Source: an uncultured Porphyromonadaceae bacterium
GTDB taxonomy: Bacteria; Bacteroidota; Bacteroidia; Bacteroidales; Muribaculaceae
DNA length: 15,477 nucleotides
Assembly (NCBI GenBank): GCA_900549445.1
Contig: UROS01000039.1
Coordinates: 1-15,477, forward strand
Direction of reading: 5' to 3'
Shown one piece after another: positions 7,901 through 15,477 of the stretch. The position numbers and the translations under genes are program-made. Under the pieces are notes generated by a model, which saw nothing but the letters and a program-made list of their open reading frames with translations, was not told the origin of the DNA and ran no database searches. Position 1 is the stretch's first letter. Each line of letters opens with the position of its first letter.

Positions 7901-9049
7901 ATGAGTAATATAATAGGCAAAATCGCTTTGGTGGCATTGTTGGCTCTTGCATGTTTTAATAACTCTGCTGCTGAAGAGTTTACAGCCTCGACCAATATTC
8001 CGGAGGCGCAGTATCCGAAGGTCGATACAGGCCGGCGCGCCCATTTCAGAATCCATGCTCCGGAAGCTAAAGATGTAAAAGTCGACATCTGCGGTAAAAA
8101 ATACGACATGACGCGCGACGACACCGGCTATTGGGACGTTGTTACGGATCCTTTGGTCGTGGGGTTCCATTATTATTTCCTCGTGGTCGACGGTGTGAGT
8201 GTGATAGACCCCGCGAGCGAGGCTTTCTACGGCTGCGGACGTATGGCCGGAGGCATAGAAATTCCCGAGGATGCCTCTGCGGCGGCTTATTATACATTTA
8301 ATAAAGATATTCCCCACGGTCAGGTACGCGAATGCCGCTATTTCTCCGAAATCGAAAACTCGGAGCGCCGCTGCTTCGTATACACTCCGGCGGAATATGA
8401 AACGAATACAGACCGCCGTTATCCGGTGCTTTACCTCCAGCATGGGATGGGGGAAGACGAGCGCGGGTGGCATCAGCAGGGACGTATGGCCGATATTCTC
8501 GACAATCAGATAGCCGGGGGCAAGTGCGTACCTATGATAGTCGTGATGGACTACGGCAACTGCGGATATATTTTCGGCGCCCGTCCCGGCGAGACCCGCG
8601 AAGAATTCGGCGCGAGCTTTACTCCTATAATGCTCAATGAGCTTATCCCCTACATTGATAATAATTTCCGTACGCTCACCGACCGCGACAACCGCGCTAT
8701 GGCAGGCCTTTCGTGGGGCGGTCACGAGACATTGCAGACAACCCTGCGCAATCTCGACAAATTTTCCCATATCGGTTCGTTCAGCGGAGCTCTATTTTTC
8801 CTCGCCGACGGCATAGGCAACGCTTACGACGGCGTATTTGCCGACCCGGACAGTTTCAACCGTCAGGTGCATACTTTTTTCTTCGGAATGGGTACGGAAG
8901 AAGGCTTCGGAAGCGACCGCATCAGTAAGGCACTTACCGGTGCCGGAATCAACAATACATATTACGCATCGCCCGGTACTCACCATGAATGGCTTACCTG
9001 GCGGCGTTGCCTGAATGAGTTCCTGCCTTTAATTTTCCGACAGAAATGA
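7901..9049 (+). CDS. CE1-family esterase (feruloyl or acetyl-xylan esterase) with N-terminal Ig-like/CBM48-type domain
   Basis: This is an exported serine esterase of the esterase-D/CE1 type that would remove ferulate or acetate groups from xylan side chains. The 382 residues begin with a hydrophobic signal peptide (about 1-24). Cleavage near NNSAA is likely, and the LALAC before it is a poor lipobox. Next comes a beta-sandwich domain of about residues 35-125 (HFRIHAPEAKDVKVDICG) of the kind found before many Bacteroidetes CE1 domains. The alpha/beta-hydrolase follows: RRCFVYTPAEY, YPVLYLQHGMGEDERGW, nucleophile Ser271 in AGLSWGGH, and catalytic His, probably His362 of THHEW. The acid residue is not certain. 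It is the first gene of operon 2, and its TGA overlaps the GH43 start as ATGA. Ferulate or acetate as substrate cannot be decided from sequence. Confidence 0.88.
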   Translation: MSNIIGKIALVALLALACFNNSAAEEFTASTNIPEAQYPKVDTGRRAHFRIHAPEAKDVKVDICGKKYDMTRDDTGYWDVVTDPLVVGFHYYFLVVDGVSVIDPASEAFYGCGRMAGGIEIPEDASAAAYYTFNKDIPHGQVRECRYFSEIENSERRCFVYTPAEYETNTDRRYPVLYLQHGMGEDERGWHQQGRMADILDNQIAGGKCVPMIVVMDYGNCGYIFGARPGETREEFGASFTPIMLNELIPYIDNNFRTLTDRDNRAMAGLSWGGHETLQTTLRNLDKFSHIGSFSGALFFLADGIGNAYDGVFADPDSFNRQVHTFFFGMGTEEGFGSDRISKALTGAGINNTYYASPGTHHEWLTWRRCLNEFLPLIFRQK

Positions 9050-10416
9050 AGAACAGATTATTTTCAGCAGTGGCTATGCTGGGTACATCGCTTGCAACAG
9101 TAGCCTTGAATCCTATCGTTCAGACCAACTATACGACCGATCCGGCTCCTATGGTGCATAACGACACTCTTTATGTCTATACCGGCCACGACGAGGCCGG
9201 CGCAGATTTTTTCTGGATGCAGGAGTGGCGTATATATTCCACGACCGATATGGTAAACTGGACCGATCACGGCTCACCCCTCGCCATTGAGGATTTCAGC
9301 TGGGGCGACGACCGGGCATGGGCTCCGCAGTGTGTGGAGCGCAACGGTAAGTTTTATCTCTATGTGCCGCTTCACAGCCGTCAGTCAGGTACGATGGCTA
9401 TCGGAGTGGCCGTAGGCGATTCTCCCGTCGGGCCGTTCAGGGATGCCATAGGCAAGCCGCTTGCTGACGGCAGCTGGGATTATATCGATCCGACAGTGTT
9501 TGTCGACGATGACGGGCAGGCCTATCTCTACTGGGGTAATCCCGAAATATATTACGTGAAACTCAACGACGATATGGTGTCGTTCAGCGGCGATATACAG
9601 AAGATTGAGCAGACAGTCGGAGGCTTCGGCGCTCCCGGTCCGAAAATGCGCTCCAAAGATGCCAAATATAAGGATTTCTATACCGAAGGCCCCTGGTTCT
9701 GCAAACGCGGCGGGAAATACTATCTGCTTTATGCGGCAGGTGGTGTGCCCGAGCACATCGCTTATTCGATGAGCGACAGTCCGACCGGCCCCTGGAAGTA
9801 TATGGGAGAGATCATGCCTCTTTGCGACACCGGTTCGTTTACCAATCATTGCGGAGTTGTGGATTATAAAGGAAATTCATATTTTTTCTATCACACCGGC
9901 AAACTTCCCGGTGGCGGCGGCTTCGGCAGAAGTGTGGCCGTGGAGAAGTTTGAGTATAATCCCGACGGTACAATTCCGGTAATCATGCCTACCGGCGAGG
10001 GAGTTGCCCCGGTGGGCACGCTCAATCCCTATCGCCGCGTGGAGGCGGAGACAATTGCTTGGTCAGACGGCGTGGGAGTCGAGCCTAATTCACAGACTGG
10101 TGTATACGTGTCGGATATCCACAACGGCGATTTTCTTACAGTAAAGAATGTGGACTTCAGCAATGTCGGACCCCGCTCGTTCGGAGCATCGGTCGCGAGC
10201 GCTCTGCGCGGGGGCACGATTGAGGTGCGTCTCGGCTCTCCGGAAGGCGATTTGATAGCTTCGCTCGCTGTTCCGGGTACCGGCGGTTGGGAAAACTGGC
10301 AATATCTGGAGACTCCGGTTAAACCGGATGTTTCGGGTGTGCATGATGTCTGCTTTGTATTCACCGGTCGCAAAGGCCCCAAATTGTTTAATTTTGACTT
10401 CTGGCAATTTCAATGA
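9046..10416 (+). CDS. GH43 arabinofuranosidase/beta-xylosidase with C-terminal CBM6
   Basis: This likely removes arabinofuranose from arabinoxylan or cleaves xylosides. The 456 residues have an N-terminal signal peptide (about 1-20, no lipobox), then a five-bladed GH43 propeller with all three catalytic acids visible: Asp32 (TTDPAPMV, base), Asp148 (DYIDPTVF, pKa modulator) and Glu214 (FYTEGPWF, acid). A CBM6 follows from about residue 325 to the end (YRRVEAETIAWSDGV, then NGDFLTVKNVDF and FNFDFWQFQ). GH43 plus CBM6 is common in Bacteroidetes arabinoxylan loci, mostly as arabinofuranosidases, but the subfamily cannot be fixed by eye. The lack of a lipoprotein signal points to the periplasm. 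ATGA overlaps at both ends (9046-9049 and 10413-10416) suggest translational coupling with its neighbours. Confidence 0.93.
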   Translation: MKNRLFSAVAMLGTSLATVALNPIVQTNYTTDPAPMVHNDTLYVYTGHDEAGADFFWMQEWRIYSTTDMVNWTDHGSPLAIEDFSWGDDRAWAPQCVERNGKFYLYVPLHSRQSGTMAIGVAVGDSPVGPFRDAIGKPLADGSWDYIDPTVFVDDDGQAYLYWGNPEIYYVKLNDDMVSFSGDIQKIEQTVGGFGAPGPKMRSKDAKYKDFYTEGPWFCKRGGKYYLLYAAGGVPEHIAYSMSDSPTGPWKYMGEIMPLCDTGSFTNHCGVVDYKGNSYFFYHTGKLPGGGGFGRSVAVEKFEYNPDGTIPVIMPTGEGVAPVGTLNPYRRVEAETIAWSDGVGVEPNSQTGVYVSDIHNGDFLTVKNVDFSNVGPRSFGASVASALRGGTIEVRLGSPEGDLIASLAVPGTGGWENWQYLETPVKPDVSGVHDVCFVFTGRKGPKLFNFDFWQFQ

Positions 10417-13139
10417 GAGATATGATAATGAAGAGTTTTGCCATCGGAATGCTGATTCTCGCGGCCGAACCGCTTATGGCAGCGTCGGCTTACGAGATTG
10501 CAAGTCCCGACGGGCTGACCGTTGTTTCGATCAGTGACGAAGGTGGTATTCCGTCTTATTCGGTTAAACTCGACAAGGAGGTTTTCGTCAGACGGTCGCC
10601 GCTCGGACTGATAACCAATATCGGCGATTATACCCGCAATATGGAACTGACCGCCGCAAAACCGGCAGAGCGGGTGAGCGACAGTTACTCGTTGCGCAAT
10701 ATCAAGAAAAACCACGTGGACTATCAGGCCAACCGCGGCGTCTATACTTTCAGTACAGGCGGTGAGGAAGCGATGGATGTGATTTTTGAGGTGAGCGACA
10801 ACAACGTGGCTTTCAGATACCTGCTTTATCCGCGTGGGGAGACCCGTTGTTGCGTGGTTGAAAGTGAGGCTACCGGTTTCGTGATGCCTGAGGGCACCAC
10901 AACTTTCCTCTGCCCGCAGAGCGCTCCAATGGGTGGCTTTGCGCGCACTTCGCCGAGTTATGAAACAAGTTATACTCCCGACGATGCTACCGGGAAAAAC
11001 GGGTGGGGACAAGGCTATACTTTTCCGTGCCTTTTCCGTAACGGCGATTCCGGGTGGGTTCTTGTGTCGGAAACCGGTATTGCCGGCGATTATTGTGCTT
11101 CGCATCTCGCCGGGAAGGAAGGAGGGCTGTATCAGATTGCATATCCTCAGGAGGGAGAGATGAACGGATTCGGCTCTGCCTCGGCGGCCGTGATGCTTCC
11201 CGCTCTTACTCCCTGGCGTACAGTCACTGTCGGTAAAACTCTTGCTCCTATAGTGGAAACAACCATTCCGTTTGATGTCGTGAAGCCTCTTTATGAGCCG
11301 TCGCGAAACTATGAATACGGCAAAGGGTCGTGGAGCTGGATCATAAAGATGGATCCGAGCTGCAATTTCGACGAGCAGAAACTTTATATAGACTTCTCGG
11401 CAGCCATGGGCTATCGCAGCGTGCTTGTAGATGCGCTGTGGGACACTCAGATTGGCCGCGAAAAGATTGAGGAATTAGCCGCATACGGTAAATCGAAAGG
11501 TGTCGGGCTTTATCTGTGGTATAATTCCAACGGACACTGGAACGACGCTCCTCAGGGGCCGCGCGGCATTATGAACGACATAGTGAAACGCCGCAAGGAA
11601 ATGGCCTGGATGAGAGACAATGGCATTCTCGGCATTAAGGCCGACTTTTTCGGCGGCGACAAGCAGCAGTCCATGCAGCTTTATCATGACATTCTCGCTG
11701 ATGCCAACGACTTCGGCCTGTTGGTAATATTCCATGGTTGCACACTCCCCCGCGGTTGGGAAAGAATGTATCCTAACTATGCTGCGAGCGAGGCTGTCCT
11801 TGCGAGTGAAAACCTTCATTTTTCGCAAGGAAGCTGTGATGCGGAAGCTTTCAATGCCTGTGTTCACCCGTTTGTGCGTAACACGGTAGGCAGCATGGAT
11901 TTCGGCGGCAGCGCGCTAAACAAGTTCTATAACGGCGATAACGCGAGCGGATCGCGCCGCATGACGTCAGATGTTTTTGCGCTTGCCACCGCGGTGCTTT
12001 TTCAGAGTCCCGTACAGCATTTCGCACTTGCGCCAAATAATCTCGACGATGCCCCGGCCTGGGCCATGGAATTCATGAAAGAGGTTCCGACAACCTGGTC
12101 GGAAACCCGTTTTATTGACGGTTATCCCGGAAAATACGTAGTTATCGGACGGCGCCACGGCGCAACCTGGTACATAGCAGGCGTGAATGCTGCTGATGAA
12201 CCCCGGAATCTGACAATAGAACTCCCTGAGGAAATCCGCAAGCTCCCGCTTGAAATTTACAGCGACGATTCTAAACTGAATGGCAGCCGGAAGACTTGCC
12301 GTCCCGACAAAAAAGGCCGTGTGAAAGTCTCGGTTCCGAAAAACGGAGGATTTGTTATTGTTAATCGTCCCGACCCTGACTTTCAGGTGTATCTCTGTCT
12401 CGGTCAGTCGAATATGGAGGGCAATGCACGCTATGAGCCGCAGGATACAATAGCCGTCGACAGGCGTTTTATGATGATGGCAGCCGTGGATATGCCGCGT
12501 TTAGGCAGGCTGAAAGGGGAGTGGTATAATGCCGTGCCGCCTCTCGCAAGAGAGCATACCGGTCTGACTCCCGCCGATTATTTCGGGCGCACCATGGTGG
12601 AAAAACTTCCTGAAAAAAAACGGGTTGGCGTTATCAACGTAGCTGTAGGCGGCTGTAAAATTGAACTCTTCAATCCGGATTCTTGCTCAGCATATATTGC
12701 CGGGCAGCCTGAATGGATGAAAGAGATGGTGAAATCCTACGACAACAATCCTTACCGCCGTCTGGTGGAAATGGCACGCGAGGCACAGCGCACCGGCGTA
12801 ATCAAGGGTATACTCCTGCACCAGGGGGAATCAAACAACGGAGACCCGACATGGACGGCAAAGGTGAAAAATCTGTACGACAGACTGCTTGCCGATCTCG
12901 GTCTTGATTCTGCCGAAGTGCCTCTTGTGGCAGGTGAAATGCTGTCTGCTGATGAAGGAGGCATTTGTGCCGGCATGATTGATACAGTCAACAGTCTTCC
13001 ATCGGTAATTAAAAACTGCGCCGTAGTATCGTCGGAGGGCTGCAAGGGTGCGCCCGACGGGCTGCATTTTACAGCCGCCGGATACCGCGAGCTCGGACGC
13101 CGTTATGCATACGAAATGTTAAAGCTAAACGTTAAATAG
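10413..13139 (+). CDS. GH97 glycoside hydrolase fused to CE6 acetyl-xylan esterase
   Basis: This is a two-enzyme fusion of 908 residues. After a signal peptide (about 1-24) comes a full GH97: N-terminal beta-sandwich (about 25-285), TIM barrel (about 290-570; GSWSWI, GLYLWYNSNGHW, FHGCTLPRGWERMYPN) and C-terminal beta domain (to about 650). Asp411 (GIKADFF) fits the nucleophile of retaining GH97 enzymes and Glu460 (ASEAV) the acid/base, spaced about as in alpha-galactosidase members; inverting alpha-glucosidases like SusB differ. From about residue 653 a CE6/SASA esterase begins: Ser666 in GQSNMEG, HQGESN (803-808), and Asp882/His885 in DGLHFTAAGY. Roles would be removing alpha-galactose-like caps and acetyl groups from xylan oligosaccharides, probably in the periplasm. 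The two parts meet with almost no linker (VNRPDPDFQVYLC). The start overlaps the GH43 stop (ATGA); in-frame ATGs at 10422 and 10428 are alternatives, the latter giving a typical signal peptide. Families are secure; the GH97 substrate is inferred. Confidence 0.92.
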   Translation: MRDMIMKSFAIGMLILAAEPLMAASAYEIASPDGLTVVSISDEGGIPSYSVKLDKEVFVRRSPLGLITNIGDYTRNMELTAAKPAERVSDSYSLRNIKKNHVDYQANRGVYTFSTGGEEAMDVIFEVSDNNVAFRYLLYPRGETRCCVVESEATGFVMPEGTTTFLCPQSAPMGGFARTSPSYETSYTPDDATGKNGWGQGYTFPCLFRNGDSGWVLVSETGIAGDYCASHLAGKEGGLYQIAYPQEGEMNGFGSASAAVMLPALTPWRTVTVGKTLAPIVETTIPFDVVKPLYEPSRNYEYGKGSWSWIIKMDPSCNFDEQKLYIDFSAAMGYRSVLVDALWDTQIGREKIEELAAYGKSKGVGLYLWYNSNGHWNDAPQGPRGIMNDIVKRRKEMAWMRDNGILGIKADFFGGDKQQSMQLYHDILADANDFGLLVIFHGCTLPRGWERMYPNYAASEAVLASENLHFSQGSCDAEAFNACVHPFVRNTVGSMDFGGSALNKFYNGDNASGSRRMTSDVFALATAVLFQSPVQHFALAPNNLDDAPAWAMEFMKEVPTTWSETRFIDGYPGKYVVIGRRHGATWYIAGVNAADEPRNLTIELPEEIRKLPLEIYSDDSKLNGSRKTCRPDKKGRVKVSVPKNGGFVIVNRPDPDFQVYLCLGQSNMEGNARYEPQDTIAVDRRFMMMAAVDMPRLGRLKGEWYNAVPPLAREHTGLTPADYFGRTMVEKLPEKKRVGVINVAVGGCKIELFNPDSCSAYIAGQPEWMKEMVKSYDNNPYRRLVEMAREAQRTGVIKGILLHQGESNNGDPTWTAKVKNLYDRLLADLGLDSAEVPLVAGEMLSADEGGICAGMIDTVNSLPSVIKNCAVVSSEGCKGAPDGLHFTAAGYRELGRRYAYEMLKLNVK

Positions 13140-13156
13140 TTAGTTAATTTATTGAT

Positions 13157-14254
13157 ATGAAATATTTCCCGTTAATCGCAATTCTTGCTGCAACGGCATG
13201 GTCATGCGCCGCCCGGCAGCCTGAAGTGACCCTCAAGGATCACTTTAAAAACGATTTTCTCATCGGTGCCGCTATCAATGTTGACCACGTAAACGGACTC
13301 GATCCGAAAGCCGATTCGATTGTTACGAAGCACTTTAGTTCGGTTGTAGCCGAAAACTGTATGAAATCAATGGAGATACATCCTCAGGAGAATGTATATA
13401 ACTGGACTGATGCAGACAAATTCGTGGAATACGGTACGGAAAGAGGAATGGCCGTGATCGGGCATACTCTCATCTGGCATTCGCAGCTCTCGCCTTGGTT
13501 CCCTTACGATTCCGAAGGCAATTATGTGACGCCCGAGGTGCTTAAACAGCGCATGCGCGACCATATAACTACCGTTATGAAGCGCTATAAAGGCAAAATT
13601 AAAGGCTGGGACGTTGTCAACGAGGCCATAATGGAGGACGGTTCTTACCGTAAGTCGCCTTTCTATGAAATTCTCGGCGAGGAATTCATTCCGTTCGCAT
13701 TTAAATGTGCCATGGAAGCAGATCCCGACGCAGAACTCTATATCAACGATTACAATATGAGTTTTCCGGCAAAACGCGCAGCCTACGTCCGTCTTGTCAA
13801 CGACATGAAATCTCAGGGAATCAGAATTGACGCCATCGGAATGCAAGGCCATAACGGCATGGATTATCCGAGCATTGAGGATTTTGAGAAATCAATAGTT
13901 GATTTCGGCTCAACGGGTTGCGGGGTTATGATAACAGAGTGGGATATGAGTGCGCTCCCCACCGTAAGCATGAGTGCAAATGTTGCCGACGTGACCGAAC
14001 TCGACCAGAAACGCAATCCTTATCCCGACGGTCTACCCGCCGAAGTGTCGGAAGAATGGAACAACCGCATGGCGGAGTATCTGAATCTGTTCCGCAAGCA
14101 TTCCGACGTGATAACCCGCGTCACGGCATGGGGCACTCACGACGGTATGTCGTGGAAGAACAATTTCCCTATGCGAGGACGAGTGGATTACCCGCTTCTC
14201 TTTGACCGCGATTACAATATGAAGCCGTTCCTGGCCGACGAACTCAGCCGGTAG
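13157..14254 (+). CDS. Compact GH10 endo-1,4-beta-xylanase, probably periplasmic
   Basis: This is a second xylanase, for shorter or trimmed xylo-oligosaccharides. The 365 residues hold a single uninterrupted GH10 barrel with no CBM: GHTLIWHSQ, acid/base Glu156 (GWDVVNEA, with Ala where many GH10 have Pro), YINDYN, IGMQGH and nucleophile Glu261 (ITEWD). The N-terminal signal ends near Cys17 (TAWSC), a weak lipobox, followed by AARQ without acidic residues. So it is either a periplasm-facing lipoprotein or a secreted soluble protein, unlike the surface-type GH10 at 5614. It starts 17 bases after the GH97-CE6 stop and ends operon 2 on TAG, before a hairpin. Family and activity are secure; location is inferred. 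Confidence 0.94.
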   Translation: MKYFPLIAILAATAWSCAARQPEVTLKDHFKNDFLIGAAINVDHVNGLDPKADSIVTKHFSSVVAENCMKSMEIHPQENVYNWTDADKFVEYGTERGMAVIGHTLIWHSQLSPWFPYDSEGNYVTPEVLKQRMRDHITTVMKRYKGKIKGWDVVNEAIMEDGSYRKSPFYEILGEEFIPFAFKCAMEADPDAELYINDYNMSFPAKRAAYVRLVNDMKSQGIRIDAIGMQGHNGMDYPSIEDFEKSIVDFGSTGCGVMITEWDMSALPTVSMSANVADVTELDQKRNPYPDGLPAEVSEEWNNRMAEYLNLFRKHSDVITRVTAWGTHDGMSWKNNFPMRGRVDYPLLFDRDYNMKPFLADELSR

Positions 14255-14271
14255 CGGTAGAAATGGCATAT

Positions 14272-14318
14272 TATATCAGGAGTTGTTTCGGCTGTATGGC
14301 GGAAACAACTCCTATATA
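14272..14318. terminator. Hairpin between convergent genes, candidate bidirectional terminator
   Basis: Perfect 12-bp arms at 14278-14289 and 14302-14313 enclose a 12-base loop. An A/T extension of five more pairs is possible on the outside with one bulged C. It lies between the GH10 stop (14254) and the GNAT stop (14330) on the opposite strand. T-runs after the stem are poor in both directions (nearest TTTTT on + at 14326-14330), so termination is likely but not as clear as at 7828-7875. Confidence 0.6.
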
Positions 14319-14329
14319 TTATCCATTTT

Positions 14330-14842
14330 TCAAAATGATTTGTGCTGTTCCATTTCGATGCAGTTCCAAGTTTCTCCCAGACATTTATAGCTCTCGGTTT
14401 CGGGCAATGATACGCGGTGGAATCCCGCGGCCTCATAGCAATGGAAGGCGGAGGGATTATTTTCAAAGACACCGAGCGACACTTTTGTGGCACCAAGTGT
14501 CTCAAACGCATATTTAACTGCCATTGATACAAGAGCTTTGCCCAACCCTCGACCGCGCTTTGAATCATCGACGATGACGAATCCCAGTCGCTGTTCCTTC
14601 GGATTATCTGCCGGAGTACGCAAGGTGATGTACCCTGCAATAACATCATCATCCATCATCGTAAGGGCGCGCGAGCGTTGACCGTCAATATTCCTCTCGT
14701 GATATATGTTCATATCTTCGGGCGTGACGGGATAACGATCATATCTATCGGCGCACCACTGGTGCATCAGGTATTCGCTTTTAATCCACGAAGTGATTAT
14801 AGCGGCATCAGGACGCTTGTATGGACGCAGTGTGAGGCTCAT
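14330..14842 (-). CDS. GNAT-family N-acetyltransferase
   Basis: A cytoplasmic acetyl-CoA-dependent acetyltransferase of 170 residues, a normal length for a single GNAT domain. It opens with SLTLRPYKRPDAAIITSW. The acetyl-CoA loop is RGRGLGKALV after the central strand (RLGFVIVDDSKRG), followed by the typical SLGVFENNPSAFHCYEAAGF motif. This resembles the RimJ/RimL-like group, but the substrate (protein N-terminus, small amine or antibiotic) cannot be told from sequence. The ATG at 14842 lies three bases after the zinc-ribbon stop, so the two genes are probably co-transcribed. No link to xylan use is apparent. Confidence 0.88.
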   Translation of the reverse strand: MSLTLRPYKRPDAAIITSWIKSEYLMHQWCADRYDRYPVTPEDMNIYHERNIDGQRSRALTMMDDDVIAGYITLRTPADNPKEQRLGFVIVDDSKRGRGLGKALVSMAVKYAFETLGATKVSLGVFENNPSAFHCYEAAGFHRVSLPETESYKCLGETWNCIEMEQHKSF

Positions 14843-14845
14843 GGT

Positions 14846-15115
14846 TCACTGTTTCCAGCGTTTGAGGTGAGGAAAGAATCCGCGCATCATTTCCTTTGCC
14901 TGCTCTTTAGTCAGGTTCTGACCCGATTGCCTGTTGATTTCATCCGTGAACTGGGCGCAGTGGTCAATCATCTGCTCCATAGTCATGTCCTGCGTAAACT
15001 TGCCCTCTTTGTAGCAGTAGATGCAGTAATCTTCATTGATTGTTCCATCGGCATTCGTACCGAGAATTTCATTTGAGAGCGGCATTCCGCAGCTCTGACA
15101 GAATTTTAGATCCAT
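14846..15115 (-). CDS. Small putative zinc-ribbon protein
   Basis: An 89-residue cytoplasmic protein with four cysteines in two CxxC pairs: Cys6/Cys9 (FCQSCGMPL) and Cys31/Cys34 (YCIYCY), as in the 'putative zinc ribbon domain' family common in Bacteroidetes and Firmicutes. A helical C-terminal part follows (MTMEQMIDHCAQF, then EQAKEMMRGFFPHLKRW), also characteristic. Function is unknown in the family. I chose ATG 15115 because the family begins at this point and an A-rich stretch typical of Bacteroidetes starts lies just upstream. The frame stays open to 15298, but that extension is Ser/Pro/Arg/Cys-rich, overlaps the upstream gene and does not look like protein. Confidence 0.85.
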   Translation of the reverse strand: MDLKFCQSCGMPLSNEILGTNADGTINEDYCIYCYKEGKFTQDMTMEQMIDHCAQFTDEINRQSGQNLTKEQAKEMMRGFFPHLKRWKQ

Positions 15116-15185
15116 TATAATTTTTTGTTTTGCATGTTTTGCGGATGTTATTCGGGGTCGGGAAGACGCCGGAGATTGTCGGCTG

Positions 15186-15477
15186 TCAGTTCCGGGGGAA
15201 CAAGGAACAGAAACCCTGGCGGTTGAACTGATAATACATCTCAATCTGTTCGGGGGTGTCGTTTTCGAGCAGCAGCAGAAGTTCCCGGGTAAATTCAAGC
15301 ACCCCCGAACCGTTGGCCGTTACCACAGAGCCGTCAGTCACGGCCTGCCGGTGTACATATCCGTCGGGGTATGTGTAGCTGTCGCCTCCCCACAGTTTCA
15401 GCTGATCCGGGCCGTTGCCGGTATGCCGTATATTGTTGAGGAATCCGGCTCTGGCCATGAACGATGCGCCATTGCAT
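15186..15477 (-). CDS. DJ-1/PfpI-family (class I glutamine amidotransferase-like) protein, 5' partial
   Basis: About 97 residues of the C-terminal half are visible and the frame runs off the window edge. The first visible codon is TGC (15474-15476), reading CNGASFMARAGFLNN, which matches the nucleophile-elbow cysteine of DJ-1/PfpI proteins (family form: C-x-G/A followed by AxAGLL). Next come the family's loop (VHRQAVTDGSVVTANG) and the C-terminal helix (GVLEFTRELLLLL), ending in a short tail. An in-frame ATG at 15458 sits after the catalytic cysteine and is not a plausible start. Members act as glyoxalases, deglycases, proteases or chaperones; which applies here cannot be told. It probably leads the small - strand cluster, 70 bases before the zinc-ribbon gene. 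Confidence 0.75.
   Translation of the reverse strand, partial: CNGASFMARAGFLNNIRHTGNGPDQLKLWGGDSYTYPDGYVHRQAVTDGSVVTANGSGVLEFTRELLLLLENDTPEQIEMYYQFNRQGFCSLFPRN

Noticed and set aside
15115..15135. Six-codon leader ORF (MQNKKL) before the zinc-ribbon gene, overlapping as TAATG
   Set aside because: The stretch is A-rich and very short, and there is no shared start context to support it; chance is the simpler explanation.
15115..15298. Upstream extension of the zinc-ribbon protein to ATG 15298
   Set aside because: The extra residues look like non-coding translation, overlap the DJ-1/PfpI gene, and the family starts at MDLKFCQSCG.

Overview
The window looks like a piece of a gut or rumen Bacteroidales genome (Bacteroides/Prevotella/Muribaculaceae type). 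A SusC/SusD pair, Bacteroidetes-style lipoproteins with Cys-Asp-Asp-like starts, weak or absent Shine-Dalgarno sequences and moderately GC-rich coding all fit. Most of it (1-14254, + strand) is a xylan polysaccharide utilization locus. The last 1.2 kb is an unrelated set of small genes on the - strand.

Operon 1 (1-7773) has the order of the known core xylan locus (xus type): a SusC-like TonB-dependent transporter (5' end outside the window, with an in-frame TAG at 40-42), a SusD-like lipoprotein, a DUF1735/DUF4361-type lipoprotein in the XusE position, and a surface GH10 endo-xylanase whose barrel is split by two inserted CBM4-like modules. These would capture and cut xylan at the cell surface and import the oligosaccharides. 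A strong intrinsic terminator (7828-7875) follows.

Operon 2 (7901-14254) encodes exported enzymes suited to trimming imported oligosaccharides: a CE1-type (feruloyl/acetyl) esterase, a GH43 with C-terminal CBM6, a large GH97-CE6 fusion, and a second, compact GH10. The first three genes are joined by two ATGA stop/start overlaps, and the last follows after 17 bases. The activities together (endo-xylanase, arabinofuranosidase/xylosidase, feruloyl or acetyl esterase, acetyl-xylan esterase, and an alpha-galactosidase-like GH97) suggest a heavily decorated, acylated arabinoxylan as target. A hairpin at 14278-14313 separates this operon from the convergent - strand genes.

The - strand genes, in transcription order, are a DJ-1/PfpI-family protein (5' end outside the window), an 89-residue zinc-ribbon protein and a GNAT acetyltransferase. 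No gene-free stretch exceeds 130 bases. I see no RNA gene, CRISPR array, insertion sequence or PUL regulator here. I found no wholly new system. The points most worth a second look are the GH97-CE6 fusion, the terminator placed 25 bases before operon 2 with no visible promoter after it, and the interrupted SusC gene.
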